Source: Naegleria lovaniensis (taxonomy: Eukaryota > Heterolobosea > Eutetramitea > Acrasida > Naegleriidae). Taken from it: a DNA stretch of 64,000 nt. Both the position numbers and the translations under genes were made by a program. Shown here one piece after another: positions 10,087-22,058 of this stretch (position 1 is its first letter; every line of letters begins with the position of its first letter). Under the pieces are notes generated by a model. That model had not been told where the DNA came from, searched no databases, and saw only the letters and a list, made by a program, of their open reading frames with translations. The stretch spans positions 558,001-622,000 of the forward strand of contig NW_025407836.1 in NCBI RefSeq assembly GCF_003324165.1. Direction: 5' to 3'.

Positions 10087-11880
10087 ATGAAAAATTTGGT
10101 TGTAGATGAACGTTCAGAATTGTTGTTGGCAAATCATCGCGACGGTGAGGATGATCATCAATCGATGACAAGAAGAAATCATTCTCTCCAACACGAACAG
10201 ATTAGTACACAACATGCGAGTTTGAAAGATATCAACCAAGACGTACTCTCTGTCATTTTAAAGTTTTGTTCCGAAACGACAGATATTGAATCATTAAAGT
10301 ACTCGTGTAAGAATTTGTATTGGTTGATATCAGGTGGATTTGATTTGCTCCGAGATGATTTTCAAGATTTAGAAAGTGTTATTTATGATCATGATCTGAT
10401 AGAACGATTGGAATCTTTATATCTTCCAACGTTGTATGTGAGAATAGCTGAAATAGGAATTACCAATTCAGACATCAATTTCAAGTACGGAATATTGGGA
10501 CATTGGAAGTCAATATTTAATGAGTCGTTTAAGCTTATTTCCAATAACGAAGCACAAATAATAATTTCATGGGACAATTTCAACTCATTGTTGGAGAATA
10601 TTGAAAATAGCTGTTTTAAACTCGTTTCAGACAATGACAGCCATTCATCGTTGGACACTTTTCTTACATATAATGATCCTGTTTTACAATCTCAACATGT
10701 ACCACTATCTCATTACATTCAAAATTGGAAAAATAAGTATCCACTTATTGTTGACACGAAACATTGGACGGTGAACGCTTGCCGATTGTTTAAGAAGTTT
10801 ATCCTTCATGTACATGTAGCCAATGGATCAGCATTGAATAGCTCTGTTGTCACGGTTAACAACAAGGAGGAAGGTCATTGTATATATTCTGCTTTTGTAT
10901 TATCTACACCAGAAGAAAGTATTGATCTGAAAAAAGGGATAGTACATGAAAATTTTAAGGCCTTGTACAGATTTCAAGCTATCAAATATTTATCGATCGA
11001 GAAGCAATTTATTTCCAACATGATTCTTTATGTTATAATGAGGCATAGACTTGTAAACTTGATGGAGAAAACAAATTTCTCGTTGAGGAAGACGTATAGC
11101 AAAAATATTCTTCGGAAACTTAAACATTTTTCAAAGACATGTGACAATGTCAAGTCTCGACAAGTGTTTTATAATTTTCTGTGCATTCAGGACAATATTC
11201 TCAGGAGATATAAATACAATGTGTTGAATGGAAAGAATTCATTACCAAAAATAGAGAAATTTGATAAGGAAGTCATTCACTTTCTAAATATGATTGCCTT
11301 TGACTACATGAATACAAAGGAAAGAGAGCAGTTTTTCAAAATTGCAATCCAGCATTGCTACAGATCAAAACTCTCCATCTCAAAAGAATGGCGAGAATAT
11401 TGCTACCAAAAATTTGAAAAAGATGTTTGCTATGAAGAAATTAATTGTACACGCAATGTATTCGGATTACAATACGAATTCTTAACGTTAGAGTTTGATC
11501 GTACCATCAGCAAAACATGCCTGAACAAGCTCACCGTTCCGCTCTATCCCAGTAAGGAAGTGTCAGCCATTACTTTCACCATTTCAAATGAGACCAAGAC
11601 TCTGGTTCCAGTAGTGGGAACAGTAGATCAATGTTGTACCAAATGCTGCTCGAATCCTTCACTTCGATATATTAATTGCACATGCTTTGCTTGTTTTTGG
11701 TGCTGCACATGCTGCTGTTGTTACCGACACCAGAAAATTGATCAATATGACTGGGTTGCCCTGTTTGGCTTTTCCCATCGATGGCTTCCTGTGCTAGATA
11801 TTTGGAACTGTTTTGAAATTTGTTTGGGTAAACCCATTGAAGATATTTACTCTGATGTAGAGCCAATTGAGCGTCGGTAA
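10087..11880 (+). CDS. F-box-like protein with Cys-cluster tail
   Basis: Intronless, 597 residues, ATG at 10087. Residues about 45-85 (LKDINQDVLSVILKFC followed by SLKYSCKNLYWLI) resemble an F-box, the Skp1-binding helix bundle of SCF ubiquitin ligases. No LRR, WD or kelch repeats are evident after it; the middle is helical and basic. The C terminus has an extreme cysteine cluster (about 515-555, including CCTKCC, CFACFWCC and CCCC) that could be palmitoylated or bind metal. Substrate unknown. The F-box assignment is moderate; the reading frame itself is convincing because of its length in AT-rich DNA. Confidence 0.6.
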   Translation: MKNLVVDERSELLLANHRDGEDDHQSMTRRNHSLQHEQISTQHASLKDINQDVLSVILKFCSETTDIESLKYSCKNLYWLISGGFDLLRDDFQDLESVIYDHDLIERLESLYLPTLYVRIAEIGITNSDINFKYGILGHWKSIFNESFKLISNNEAQIIISWDNFNSLLENIENSCFKLVSDNDSHSSLDTFLTYNDPVLQSQHVPLSHYIQNWKNKYPLIVDTKHWTVNACRLFKKFILHVHVANGSALNSSVVTVNNKEEGHCIYSAFVLSTPEESIDLKKGIVHENFKALYRFQAIKYLSIEKQFISNMILYVIMRHRLVNLMEKTNFSLRKTYSKNILRKLKHFSKTCDNVKSRQVFYNFLCIQDNILRRYKYNVLNGKNSLPKIEKFDKEVIHFLNMIAFDYMNTKEREQFFKIAIQHCYRSKLSISKEWREYCYQKFEKDVCYEEINCTRNVFGLQYEFLTLEFDRTISKTCLNKLTVPLYPSKEVSAITFTISNETKTLVPVVGTVDQCCTKCCSNPSLRYINCTCFACFWCCTCCCCYRHQKIDQYDWVALFGFSHRWLPVLDIWNCFEICLGKPIEDIYSDVEPIERR

Positions 11881-12038
11881 AGGTTGAGAAGTTTCTGTTG
11901 TCACGAAATTCTTTTAAGTAAAATTTAAAAAAATGCATGAACTTCACACACAAGCTTGTTATTGAATTTTATATTCACAAATTTCAATCACACAAGAGAT
12001 ATGAATTTTTAATAATTCCAATAATTTGGTATTTTCAA

Positions 12039-13274
12039 TTAGATGTTTTTGGAGAGGGTCGAGTTCAAATTCAAATGGCTCGTGAGCAGTTCTTTTTCCG
12101 AAATGTAATTCTTGAAAATCTTTTCCATTTCATTACGAGTTGTGGTTGGAGACGAAAAGGAAGACGTTGAAGCTGCACAATACTTTTTCGAAATGGGTTC
12201 ACTAAAGATGGTTCTCTCCAAATACTTGATACTAGGAATTTTGAGAGTGAGAGGAGATTCCGAACTATTTTCTCGGAATGGAGAGAGAATGATGAAAAGA
12301 GGCTCTTCTTCTTCATCTTGATGATGATGATGGGAGGTACCACTTTGTTGAGAGCTAAAGGTACCCACACTAGGAGTATTGCTTACCGAGGAGGAACATG
12401 AGGCTGGTTGATGATGATGATGTGGTATTGTTGGTGGATTGGTCATCGTATGAGAGGAAGATGATATGGGAGTGAGGAGTGGAGTCGTCATATGTCTCAT
12501 AGGCATCCTTTCACTAGTAGTAAGGCATGCTTGTTGTGTGGCTGAGCCAGCTTCACAACCACTGCTATTGCTGCTACTACTTGTACTTCCTGATGATCGA
12601 TTATGGAGCTTAAAGTGAAATATTTGATAGTTTTGATCTCTTTTTGGACTACTTCGAGAGGGAGCTTTGATATTGACTTGATGGAAGGAGGCTTTGAGAT
12701 TGTATTTTGCTGTTGTAGATGGTTGAGGGAGATGTGAAGGTTGAGTGGACGAGATCTGAGAATTATTTGGATGACTCACAGGAGTGTTGTTAGTACCAGT
12801 AGTATTACTCTTTGGATTCATGGAATGGAAGGTTAATTGTTGCATGACTGACAACATGGAAGAATTTTTCAGTGTTGTTGTTGTTGATTTCACTTTTTCA
12901 CAACTAGTACTCGTTGAGCAAGTATTTTCACGAATGCAAGACAACATGGATGCATTCTGTTGCTTCTTTCTGGTTGTGAAGGGAACTGGCTTTGGCATAC
13001 TGCTATCCGATTGTTGATCGAATTCCATCAGAGATCTCTGAGAGAGTGCTTGTGCAACAGGATGATTTCGGAATGATGCAGTTGTTTTGTGTTGCTTTGT
13101 GATTTTTCCATGATATTGACTGTGTGAAGAATTCTTGAATGAATGTTTGTTGTTGAACAAGTGTGTGTTTCCACCACTCTTCACTTTATGACTTGGTGAA
13201 AATATTGGAGGAGAGATCATGCTACTGGTCGTGTTGTTGCTATGAGGGTTGGAGGATGATACTGATTGGACCAT
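12039..13274 (-). CDS. Ser/Thr/His/Gln-rich protein of unknown function
   Basis: Intronless, 411 residues, ATG at 13274. Nearly the whole protein is low-complexity Ser, Thr, Asn, His and Gln (runs of HHHHQ), consistent with a disordered regulatory protein. The C-terminal about 90 residues are more structured, with a hydrophobic stretch EPLFIILSPF and a charged helix near the end (EKIFKNYISEKELL). No known domain recognised. Convergent with the F-box-like gene ending at 11880. Confidence 0.55.
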   Translation of the reverse strand: MVQSVSSSNPHSNNTTSSMISPPIFSPSHKVKSGGNTHLFNNKHSFKNSSHSQYHGKITKQHKTTASFRNHPVAQALSQRSLMEFDQQSDSSMPKPVPFTTRKKQQNASMLSCIRENTCSTSTSCEKVKSTTTTLKNSSMLSVMQQLTFHSMNPKSNTTGTNNTPVSHPNNSQISSTQPSHLPQPSTTAKYNLKASFHQVNIKAPSRSSPKRDQNYQIFHFKLHNRSSGSTSSSSNSSGCEAGSATQQACLTTSERMPMRHMTTPLLTPISSSSHTMTNPPTIPHHHHQPASCSSSVSNTPSVGTFSSQQSGTSHHHHQDEEEEPLFIILSPFRENSSESPLTLKIPSIKYLERTIFSEPISKKYCAASTSSFSSPTTTRNEMEKIFKNYISEKELLTSHLNLNSTLSKNI

Positions 13275-14484
13275 CTCGTCTTGTTCTTACTGAGTTAATA
13301 TTTGGAGAAACTTTTTTAAATGTTGTTGGACTTTCCTTGAGTGCAAGCACGACGTGTTGGATAATAATAATATCCAAACTATTTCTACTACAAGCAAGTA
13401 ACCTCCTTGTGTTAATTCAAGAATGAAATATCAACATGACCGTTTGGAAAAAAACACGTCAAATAATGTTCCTATTTAGCAAAAAATGCATTTTCGTATT
13501 TGCCATCTCTGAATCATGTACCTAATAATGTCAGTTTCCTAGTGACACCAATTCCTTGGTTGGTAAAATAAGAAATCAAAAGTTATGAAAGGAAATGTAT
13601 CAGATTCAGCTGAACGATCGTTACGGTTTCAACATTTGGAAATCATGCCATTCTTGCAAGTGCCACCCATTTCTCTCAAGAAGTTTGACATTCTAGCGAT
13701 CATTCACACGAGCACTTACTTTTTTGACCTTTGATTCCAATTCACATTCTACATTAGTTCCTTGTGTTCTGACTTCAATGTCGTTCGTATTGAGGTTTAT
13801 GCAGCATTAGAATTTTTGTTCCACAAGGAATGTTTCCAAAAATTTTTATCCCTTATTTGGAGTTGATTGTGAGCTCTTTCTGAATTTTTATTATCATCCA
13901 TTAACTGTTTGAAGCAACTGTCCAAAACGCATCGAATGACAAACATGATCAAATGCTCACCAAAACGCAACCGAGCAAAAGAGCCTATAACTTGACTTTA
14001 AAACTTTTTCTTTAAAAAACAAATCAGGTCCCTGAGAAGAATAACACACGAGTTCTTGTTCCGCATCCAGAAGCACCAACCTCATCTTCATTGAAGCCAT
14101 TCATTCCTTTGAACTTCTCCGATATTTTGTGGTGTTTGGTAGACAAACTCACCATCATCAGCTTGAATACTCTCTCCAATCAACACCAGTCGAACACATT
14201 CATCATTGATTCATACTTGGTGGTCATTGCATCTCTTCCATCAAGAAGAAAAAGTGCTTTTTTTATTTGAAAAAAGAGTCTCAACACCATCAACTGCTCA
14301 TAATATAATAATACTTGTGGGTCCCGATTGTAAATTTACAACAGCCAAGCTAGAGAGAAACCAGTCTCAACTCGACTCGATATACGTTGAATCATAACAA
14401 CACGAGCAACAACAACAACACATAACATCAATAGCCACAATAACCACAATAACCTATTTATAACTATCATAAAACCTTCCGAAG
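13275..14484. other. 1.2-kb gene-free interval
   Basis: Longest stretch without a supportable gene. It lies between divergent genes and so should hold two promoters. It is AT-rich with many short open frames, the longest 14206-14397, whose translation shows no family features. A CAACAACAAC tract lies near 14398-14425. I find no tRNA-like cloverleaf, repeat family or mobile-element remnant by eye. Confidence 0.4.
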
Positions 14485-16374
14485 ATGAATACACCTACCA
14501 AAGCAACAGACGTTCCATTCAGATCCCGTTCGGGCTCAGCGAGTAGCAGCAGCAGCTCTCAAGACTATGATTTTGCCAAGCTTTCATTCAGAGATTCCTT
14601 CTCCTTGAAATATGGTCTTAGAGGAATGGAAGGAATATTAGGGACTGGTCAATTAATGCCTTGCTCAACTGCGACTCTCGAACAATTACCTGAACGAATA
14701 TTCTTAAGCGGAAGTACAAGCCGATTTTGCGTGCAATCCATGAGTTGTACGAGTTGGGTTACCCCCAAAGAATTATCAGACCATGTCAAAGCAGACCAAG
14801 AATCCAAACGACCAAAGCCAATTGCAACCACACCAAACGGTACAGGAAGTTCAGTGTCTGTGTTTTCTGATGCAGCTCAATCACAAACACCACGATCTAC
14901 TGTATCTCTATTTCCTTTCGATCCAAAAGAATTGATTTCTATTGATTGTGGATATAATGTGACGTTTTATATGACCAAAACTGGACTTTATGCAACAGGT
15001 TCAAATAGTGTTGGAGAATTGGGCGTTGGTCATTCCAACGAAGTGAGAGATCATGTCGAACCAGTTGCACTTCCAAAACTTCCCCTTACACCAAGTTATT
15101 ATATTAAGAAACTAGTCAGCGGAGAAGGTCATACCGTTGTACTCATGTCAACTGGTGAAATTATTGTTTGGGGTAAGAATGGAGATGGTCAAATTGGATG
15201 TGTAAGTACTCTCTCATCGTTATCACATAATTATTGACTTTTTTTAAATTTACGTATTATACTTGCCATTAATGTGTAAAATACTAATTAGGAAAAGAGT
15301 GTTGGTGAAGGCACTCCTCGATTGATTCCTTCCTGTGTATTTGGTGGAGAGAAAATTAAGCAAGTAGCTTGTGGATATTATCACACACTGTGCTTAACAG
15401 AAAGTGGTATTGTATATGCATGTGGAAGAAATGTACAGAATCAAATAGGTTGCGTTCCTAACCATGTGAACGTATCTAGCGGTTTCCGCCCAGTCACAGT
15501 CCTTAAAGAAGGTGGATTATGTAATGATGGCGGAAAAGGACTCAAGATTGTAAAGATTGTTGCTGGATCACACCATTCTCTATTCCTCACTGAGGATGGA
15601 ATTGTGTATGCTGCAGGTGACAATCAATTTAATGCTATTGGAAAGAAGTATCCAGTGTTTGCCCCTCTCGAACCATTCTACAGCAATAACCAAGCCACAG
15701 GCAATGATCTCTCAAATGAAGTTAAGAAATCAATTCCTTATCGATATATCAAGAACGTTTGGTGTGGAAGCTTGTCAACGTTCGTTCAAACCCGAGAAGA
15801 TAAGGTATTTGTTTGTGGAACTGCCAATGATAGAGCCTTGTTTTTGGACGAACAATTTGTGAATGGAAACTCGAATTATGTGACTGATGGATTTGTGCTC
15901 TGTGATTTTCTCAGTGGAAAACAAATACGAGATATTGTTGGTTTCTACTCAATGATTGCCGTCTCAGATACCCGAGATGTCTATGTTTGTGGAAATAATA
16001 GTTGCAAGCAATTGACAGCTAAGGATCAACCTGTATATAACATTCGACCTCAGCATGAGCCATTTATTTCAGCCAAGCTGAAACAATATCCTAACTTGGA
16101 TTACTGTGTTTCAGCAGGTTTTAGAACATGCAGCTTCTATCTGTACTCTAAGGAGAAGAGAACGAGAAATCTTAACGAATTTTACTGCAATCTGTATCGA
16201 TCTGCCCTTTACGAAGATGATGAATCGAATAATTGCTTTTCTGACATTTCCATAGTTATGAGAGATGATGACAACGACGACGAAGATGTATCATGTATGA
16301 TGTTTAACTGCATGAGCACACTGTGTGTTGAAATTTCCAACAACGTTACACATGCAAGCCGCATCACTTTTTAA
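14485..16374 (+). CDS. RCC1-repeat protein with possible truncated BTB tail
   Basis: About 600 residues from two exons, 14485-15201 and 15292-16374, joined in phase 0 across a 90-nt GT-AG intron that has a TACTAAT branch-like sequence just before the acceptor. A Ser-rich N terminus is followed by RCC1-type blades: YNVTFYMTKTGLYATGSNS, GHTVVLMSTGEIIVWGKN, YYHTLCLTESGIVYACGRN and SHHSLFLTEDGIVYAAGDN. RCC1 propellers serve in GEF or protein-interaction roles; the partner here is unknown. The C terminus (about 555 onward) starts like a BTB domain (FSDISIVM) and then ends within 45 residues. Either the BTB is vestigial or a base is missing; an alternative frame stays open past 16374. Confidence 0.85.
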
Positions 16375-16941
16375 ATTCATCATTCCCTATCATGTCCACC
16401 ATTCTCTCCCAAACTCCTCAAAGTTCATTTATCATATGATTCCTCTTTTATCGAACTAGCCCATTTTTGTCCACAGAGCACACACAACCTTTCACAAATT
16501 TCTCCAACAGCACCAACCACCTATTTTCATGTAACATTCCAATTCTTCTTTTGCTAATTGTAAATAAATGAATTCAAACATTCTCAAATCCATGAAAAAC
16601 GTAAATTGGAATTGGCGCCCAAACTAACGAAAAAAAATACAGCAACGGTCATTGCTCTCTCTGAAAACAACTCGGGGGCAACAACAGTTATAATATATTT
16701 TAAACGGTAGCAGCATCTCCATCAACACCGTAGAGATTTATCAAAACGCTAGTGGGTGGTACACGACGAAATTCAACCGTAGACACGATACGGCACGAAC
16801 ATTGCCAATAGGAGCTGGCTCTCTAATTCGGACTGTGTTTTTGGCTGACGAAAATATCAACATCAAAAAATTCATTTATTAGATTAGAATTATCTGCCCA
16901 CTGTTTTATTATTATTCTTGTAAATATTGAACATCATCATC
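16375..16941. promoter_or_regulatory. Intergenic region upstream of casein kinase 1
   Basis: 567 bp between two genes on the same strand. It should contain the RCC1 gene's 3' end and the kinase promoter. There is a run of A near 16630 and an AT-rich ATAATATATTTT stretch near 16690. No gene or defined motif seen. Confidence 0.35.
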
Positions 16942-18649
16942 ATGGATTTACGAGTCGGTGGTAAATGGAAGCTAGGACGAAAAGTTGGAAGTGGCAGTTT
17001 CGGAGAGATTTATCAAGGTATGTTTTGATGAATACAACATTTTGCCAAATTTTGGACTTTGTGATCTTGTTTTTAGGAACAAATATTCAAAGCGGAGAGA
17101 AAGTTGCTATCAAGTTGGAATCTGTCAAAACACGACATCCACAATTATTATACGAGTCTAGATTATACAAATTATTGAACCTAGGTGGACCCGCTGTTGG
17201 AATACCAAGTGTCAAATGGTACGGTGTCGAGGGCGACTACAATGTCATGGTTATTGATCTTCTCGGACCAAGCTTGGAAGATTTATTCAATTTTTGTGGA
17301 CGAAAATTCTCTTTAAAAACGGTATTAATGTTAGCGGATCAAATGATTTCAAGAGTAGAGTTTCTTCATTCCAAGAATTTCATTCATCGAGACAGTAAGT
17401 TTCTGTGTCATGCAATAATCATTCCTGAAATGATTCTTAAATGCAATAATCATTTCTGATGTTTTCGAAAACAGTTAAACCCGATAATTTTCTAATGGGA
17501 ACGGTAAAAAGGGACATCATGTTTATATCATAGGTTTGTATTCGATCACTTGTAAATTTTTAAGATTTACTGAATCATTCTTTTCATTCTCATCTCCGTA
17601 GACTATGGACTTGCCAAGAAATACAGAGACAGCAAAACTCACGCTCATATTCCATTCAAAGATAATAAGAGTTTGACAGGTACAGCACGATATGCATCCA
17701 TAAATGCGCATCTAGGTATTGAACAATCACGAAGAGACGATTTAGAGAGTTTAGGTTACGTTTTCATGTACTTTTTGAGAGGAAGTTTACCATGGCAAGG
17801 TTTAAAAGCTCAATCCAAACAACAAAAATATGATCTGATTAGCGAAAAGAAAATGTCAACAACGGTAGAAGCCCTCTGTAAAGGATATGCACCTGAATTT
17901 TCAACGTATTTGAAATATGTGAGGTCGTTACGATTTGAAGATAAGCCAGATTATGCCTATCTTCGAAAATTATTTAGAGATTTATTCACTCGTGAGGGCT
18001 ATCAGATGGATTATGTATTTGATTGGACCATCAAGCGAATTGTAAGTAATGCTCGAGTGAAATTATTGACACATTGGAATTGATATTTTTGTAAAATTAT
18101 TGACCCAATTCAATGTGAAATGCTCATTAGAACAATATGCCCATAAGTACAAATGCACAATCATGGCTCGAAGAACAACAGCAACAAATGGAAAATCAAA
18201 AAGTCTCTTTATCACAGCAAAATAGTTCCAACGCTCTGCTTTCACAACAAGAACAACATTTTCTCCCACAAACAAACAGTTCCAACAATATTGCCTTACC
18301 TGAGACACACAAGTTGGGAACGCATACAAACTCCTATACCAAATCTTCTAACTTTGCAGATCATCATCAATCATCAGCTCAGTCTCCTCAACAACCAGCT
18401 GTGACTGTAAGGTCGTCACGAAATGTCTCCTATGCACCAGCAGTGTCAAGAGGTTATTTATCGGGTGGTAGAAATTTAGGGACAGCTGGAACGGCCAATG
18501 CTACAGGGTACGTACGAGACGTCTCAAATAGCAATGGATATAGCAGCAACGCCACAACAGGTTTTAGGTCAAGCACCAATCTCTCATCCTCTACCAAGTA
18601 TCTAACCACAACAACGACAGCATCCTCACAACTTCGAAGAAAACAATAA
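16942..18649 (+). CDS. CK1: Casein kinase 1 family Ser/Thr kinase
   Basis: Five exons: 16942-17017, 17077-17394, 17475-17533, 17602-18041 and 18131-18649, with GT-AG introns of 59, 80, 68 and 89 nt. The start [20 protein letters not shown] is the classic CK1 N terminus with the Gly-rich loop. VAIKLES gives the ATP-binding Lys, [14 protein letters not shown] the catalytic loop, [12 protein letters not shown] the metal-binding loop, and the CK1-specific SIN motif replaces APE ([11 protein letters not shown]). After the kinase domain comes a long Gln/Ser/Asn-rich tail, as in CK1 delta/epsilon relatives. The reading frame breaks in exon 3: at 17503-17504 (ACGGTAAAAA) one G is missing relative to the conserved [10 protein letters not shown]; restoring it repairs the kinase. 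Likely a sequencing error, since every other motif is intact. Confidence 0.93.
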
Positions 18650-18692
18650 CTGTAAAATTAATAATTTATCATTATTTGAAAGTGTAACAATT

Positions 18693-19533
18693 TTAGAGAT
18701 CGTAGAGGGGAATGCCATCCTTGAGTTCTTCTTGATATCGCTTCTCGGCACGTTCTTTGCTTCCTTTGCAAATTCAATAATGGAGTCATATGTCACCACA
18801 CACGATGCAAATTCATTGACGTAGTCATCATCCTCTTCATCTTCGCTCGACGAGTCGTTTGTTTTGTTTTCCGAGTTCTTGCCATTTTCTGTATTTTCTT
18901 GATGTTGAGCTCGTTTAATTTTCTTTGGCTTTTTAGTTTTGTTGAACCTTATTTTCTCAGCCTTCTCAAATCTATCTCTCGTAATACTTGCAAAATTTGA
19001 AAATCTAGTTCTTTTTCGTTTTTCTAAATTTTCTAGTTCAATTTCTTTCAAGGCATTTTCATATTCAAGCAGTTTTCGTTCATAGTCTCGTTGAATTTCC
19101 TCATAATCCAATGGTTTTTTACTCCTTGACATTAATCGCACGCTTTCTGTACATGTTGGCCATTATTTAAATCCAATTTCGGTATTTTAATGTCATCTGA
19201 AAACACAAGCGACGATGATTTCTCTTTCATGAGTCGTGTGTTAAACAATTCAATTTGTCTATTTACTAATTCTGTATCCTTTTTATCCAATTCCAATTCT
19301 TTTCCTTTCAATTTATGAGTTGGTTTATAGGCTTCTTCTGTTTCGGATTTAAATTTTGATATTTTTTCCATAAACTCTTCTCGTGTGATTAACTTCTCTT
19401 TTGCCATCAAAAACCGAGAGCCATGATGAGCATTCAATTTTCCATGAACCGTCGACGTTTCTTGATGATCCCTTTCCACTCGAAATCCCGAACCACTCTC
19501 ATAATAAATGGTCCACTTTTCCATTGCACTCAT
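18693..19533 (-). CDS. Charged coiled-coil protein of unknown function
   Basis: Reading starts at ATG 19533 (another in-frame ATG at 19575 overlaps the upstream RCC1-like gene's stop by 4 bp). The protein is very rich in Lys and Glu, with a predicted coiled coil (YEEIQRDYERKLLEYENAL) and an acidic SSSEDEEDDD stretch. Two single-base losses split it: near 19135, where the first segment stops at once after QKACD while the next frame continues with SRSKKPLDYEE; and near 18750, where a shift gives a neat C terminus RYQEELKDGIPLYDL ending at 18693, whereas the unshifted frame runs on without sense. Family not recognised. It converges tail to tail with casein kinase 1, leaving about 40 bp. Confidence 0.6.
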
Positions 19534-19571
19534 TTTTTTTTGAAATTTTCTTTTTGAATCAATTTTTTTAT

Positions 19572-21421
19572 TCATCTCGTTGAGAAATCGGTAGAATACT
19601 TGAAAGAGGAAGAATCATTGGAACCATTGGAGCGAGAAGTGACTGAAGGAATGATGGAGGATTCAATATGGAGCAATTCGCTCAAGTTTTTTGAAAAGTA
19701 GCCTTGCGAGCCTTCGCTGTTTTCATTGTGTGTGAAAAGAACAAAATGATCGGCACCACCACTGGCTGCGTTCAGTAAGAAATTAAATTTGGAGAATGGA
19801 AGTGTTAAAAATCGCAAATCTTCGTTCGATTTTGCAAATGCATTGGCCTTCGCTGTAAGGTCTCCTATAATGTACACACCATTGTTGGTAATAATTGCAG
19901 AACTAAGAAAGGAGCATTGAATGTCTGTAATTTCGGAAGGAATAATGTTTTTAGGAATGTAAAAAGGTGTAATGGAGATGCTTGGTAATTTGTTCTTAAT
20001 ATTCTCATAAAATCCACATTGATAGTGATTATTAAAACCCCATGCAAATATAGCTCCATTTTGTAAAAGTACAAGATTATGATGGCCACCACATCTTACT
20101 TGCTTGATTGGGATGGCCATTTGTAATCTACTAGTTCAAACTTGTCATTGGATTCAATATTAGGATGATTTTTCTCATTACGGTAAATGTACAATTTGTT
20201 ATGGTTTGTGACAATCATTACCCTACCCAATCCAACACGAATAATTCGAATGTCCTGTTGAGAGATCATGTCAGGAAGAGGAAGCTTTCTTCGGTGAGGC
20301 TCCGGTTCCAAAACCATGTAATCTAGTAAATAGTTGGTTCTTCCTCTTGCGTGCGCATACATGACTAACGTATTTGAGCATGCACTGCATTCAATCCATT
20401 CAATATTTCCGCCAGCATATTCTTCAAAAAACGAAAAGCTAGTCTTGTCTGCATTTTCAGCAAAATGTACAAATAAGCATAAATTATTTCTCATACGAAG
20501 CATGAATGATCCCTGAGTCCATAAATATCAATCAATTCTAAGCTTTTTGAATCCTGTAATACGTATGGATCGAGTGTATTTGATTGATGATGCATTTGGT
20601 CCCGTATAACAGCCTTGTAATTAATTTCCCTTAATTGATAATGATAACTTGGTCCGCAATACAAAAACCCATGGCTGTGTATATTTTCCACCTTCTTAGT
20701 AGGGTGTAGTAATGTATTTTCCTTGTAAAAAAGAAACACCTTTTCCGATTCCTTGGCCTCTGCCACAAAAATGGAGAATGAGCCACACGGTATCACTTGC
20801 TTGATTCGTTGTAAGCTCTTATCAAATTGAACAATTTCATAACTCTTCCTTCCAGTGTTTTTTTGATCTTGATTTTTAGGTTCGTTCAATACATCTCCTG
20901 TTATGACAACGAACACGGAATCTGAGGCAAGATCTACTAATCTGGCACTGTTCGTTTGCTTGGAAGGTGATTTTAGCTGTGAAAATGCAGCATAATTTTG
21001 AAATTTTTCTGGAATCTTTAAATGTGGAACCACAGGTTTAGTTGTGAAACCAGGTTCTTTTCTTCTTACGGGTTTAATATTTGTGTTGGCTTGTGACACT
21101 TCTGATTTTCTGGGAGTGATGATACTATGACTTTTTGATAATGATTGGAGTTTTTGGGAGATGGAGTATTTGTTGGTTGCATTTTGTTACTTGTGGGATT
21201 TGTAGTTGTTGAAGAGAATTCCGCAGTAGATTTGAGGAGCTACCCAATTCGCCCCAACTTGCTTTCACAAGTGCTGGAATGTTGGCCATTAATGCTGACG
21301 AGGTATTCGTTTGGGTAGGTATTTCTGCTGAAATAAGGGCCAACGTTCTTGTTGAACTTCTTTTAATGAGATGAAAAGGTGGAGCCAACGAAGACCCACC
21401 ACCCCCGAGTGTCGAATTCAT
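19572..21421 (-). CDS. RCC1-like repeat protein
   Basis: Split among overlapping frames that join into one protein of about 615 residues starting at ATG 21421. The N terminus is Gly/Ser/Thr/Pro-rich and disordered. RCC1-like blades follow, the clearest being CGGHHNLVLLQNGAIFAWGF near the C terminus, with weaker ones such as CGSFSIFVAEAK and CSNTLVMYAHARG. Frame breaks lie at about 21125-21240 (one or two), about 20500-20515 and about 20105-20115; at the last, one extra A in CCCAATC gives WPSQIKQVRCGG. All need one added base. This is the second of three RCC1-type genes in the window. Partner unknown. Confidence 0.7.
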
Positions 21422-22058
21422 CGCTCACGGTGCTGTGTATGATGATTCGGAATATTAATGAAAAACGATCAAATATACTAATAACGGTTGAAAATGTTAA
21501 GCGTGGGAAATTTTCTTGACAACCAACCACAATTTCAATTGACCACACTTCCAACCCTCCACGTCCACACCGAGATGCTGTTACCGATCGATCAATCGTT
21601 CCGCGACGACCTGAAAGCCTTAGGCCTGTAAATTTTTTTTTTCGTTAGTTTCACTATCACGCGAGAGATATATTCAGGCATGAAGGTGTCTTAATAAGGA
21701 AGCGGAGGGCACGACTCTCGAGTCGTTGTTGTTTCTCGTTCTCTCTGTAGTGTGTGTCCATCCATCAAGCGTTTCAGTGGCCATGATGAAGACGGTTATT
21801 CCTTATTCAGCTCATCCAAAATATTGTACAAGTACGAGAAGGTTGCAAGAAATAATAATCATGGACGGCCAACCTCATGATTTTCGGAGAGACTATTCCA
21901 TTTAGAATCTAGAATGAGTTCAAAAAATGATGAGAGATTGGGCCAGTGGGCTCACGAAAGAAACTTGTTCATTGGTACCACGAGGTAGTGTTTGTGGTGG
22001 TGCTAGAGGAGGAGGCACTGAGAATCTTATAAGGGAGTCTTGTTCTAAGGAAGGTAGT
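21422..22058. promoter_or_regulatory. Divergent intergenic region
   Basis: 637 bp between the divergent RCC1-like and subtilase genes. The subtilase frame is open back to an ATG at 21927, so the last 132 bp could be coding (see that entry). A TTTTTTTTTTCG tract lies near 21631-21642. No other structure recognised. Confidence 0.35.

Noticed and set aside
14206-14397. Short open frame in the 1.2-kb interval
   Set aside because: Too short and featureless to support as a gene in this AT-rich DNA.
13275-14484. tRNA, mobile element or CRISPR-like structure in the gene-free interval
   Set aside because: No cloverleaf, terminal repeats, integrase-like frame or regular spacer-repeat pattern could be found by reading.
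18153-18404. Second-frame open reading inside the casein kinase 1 tail
   Set aside because: Shadow frame of a Gln/Asn-rich segment; the tail frame joins the kinase by a clean splice.
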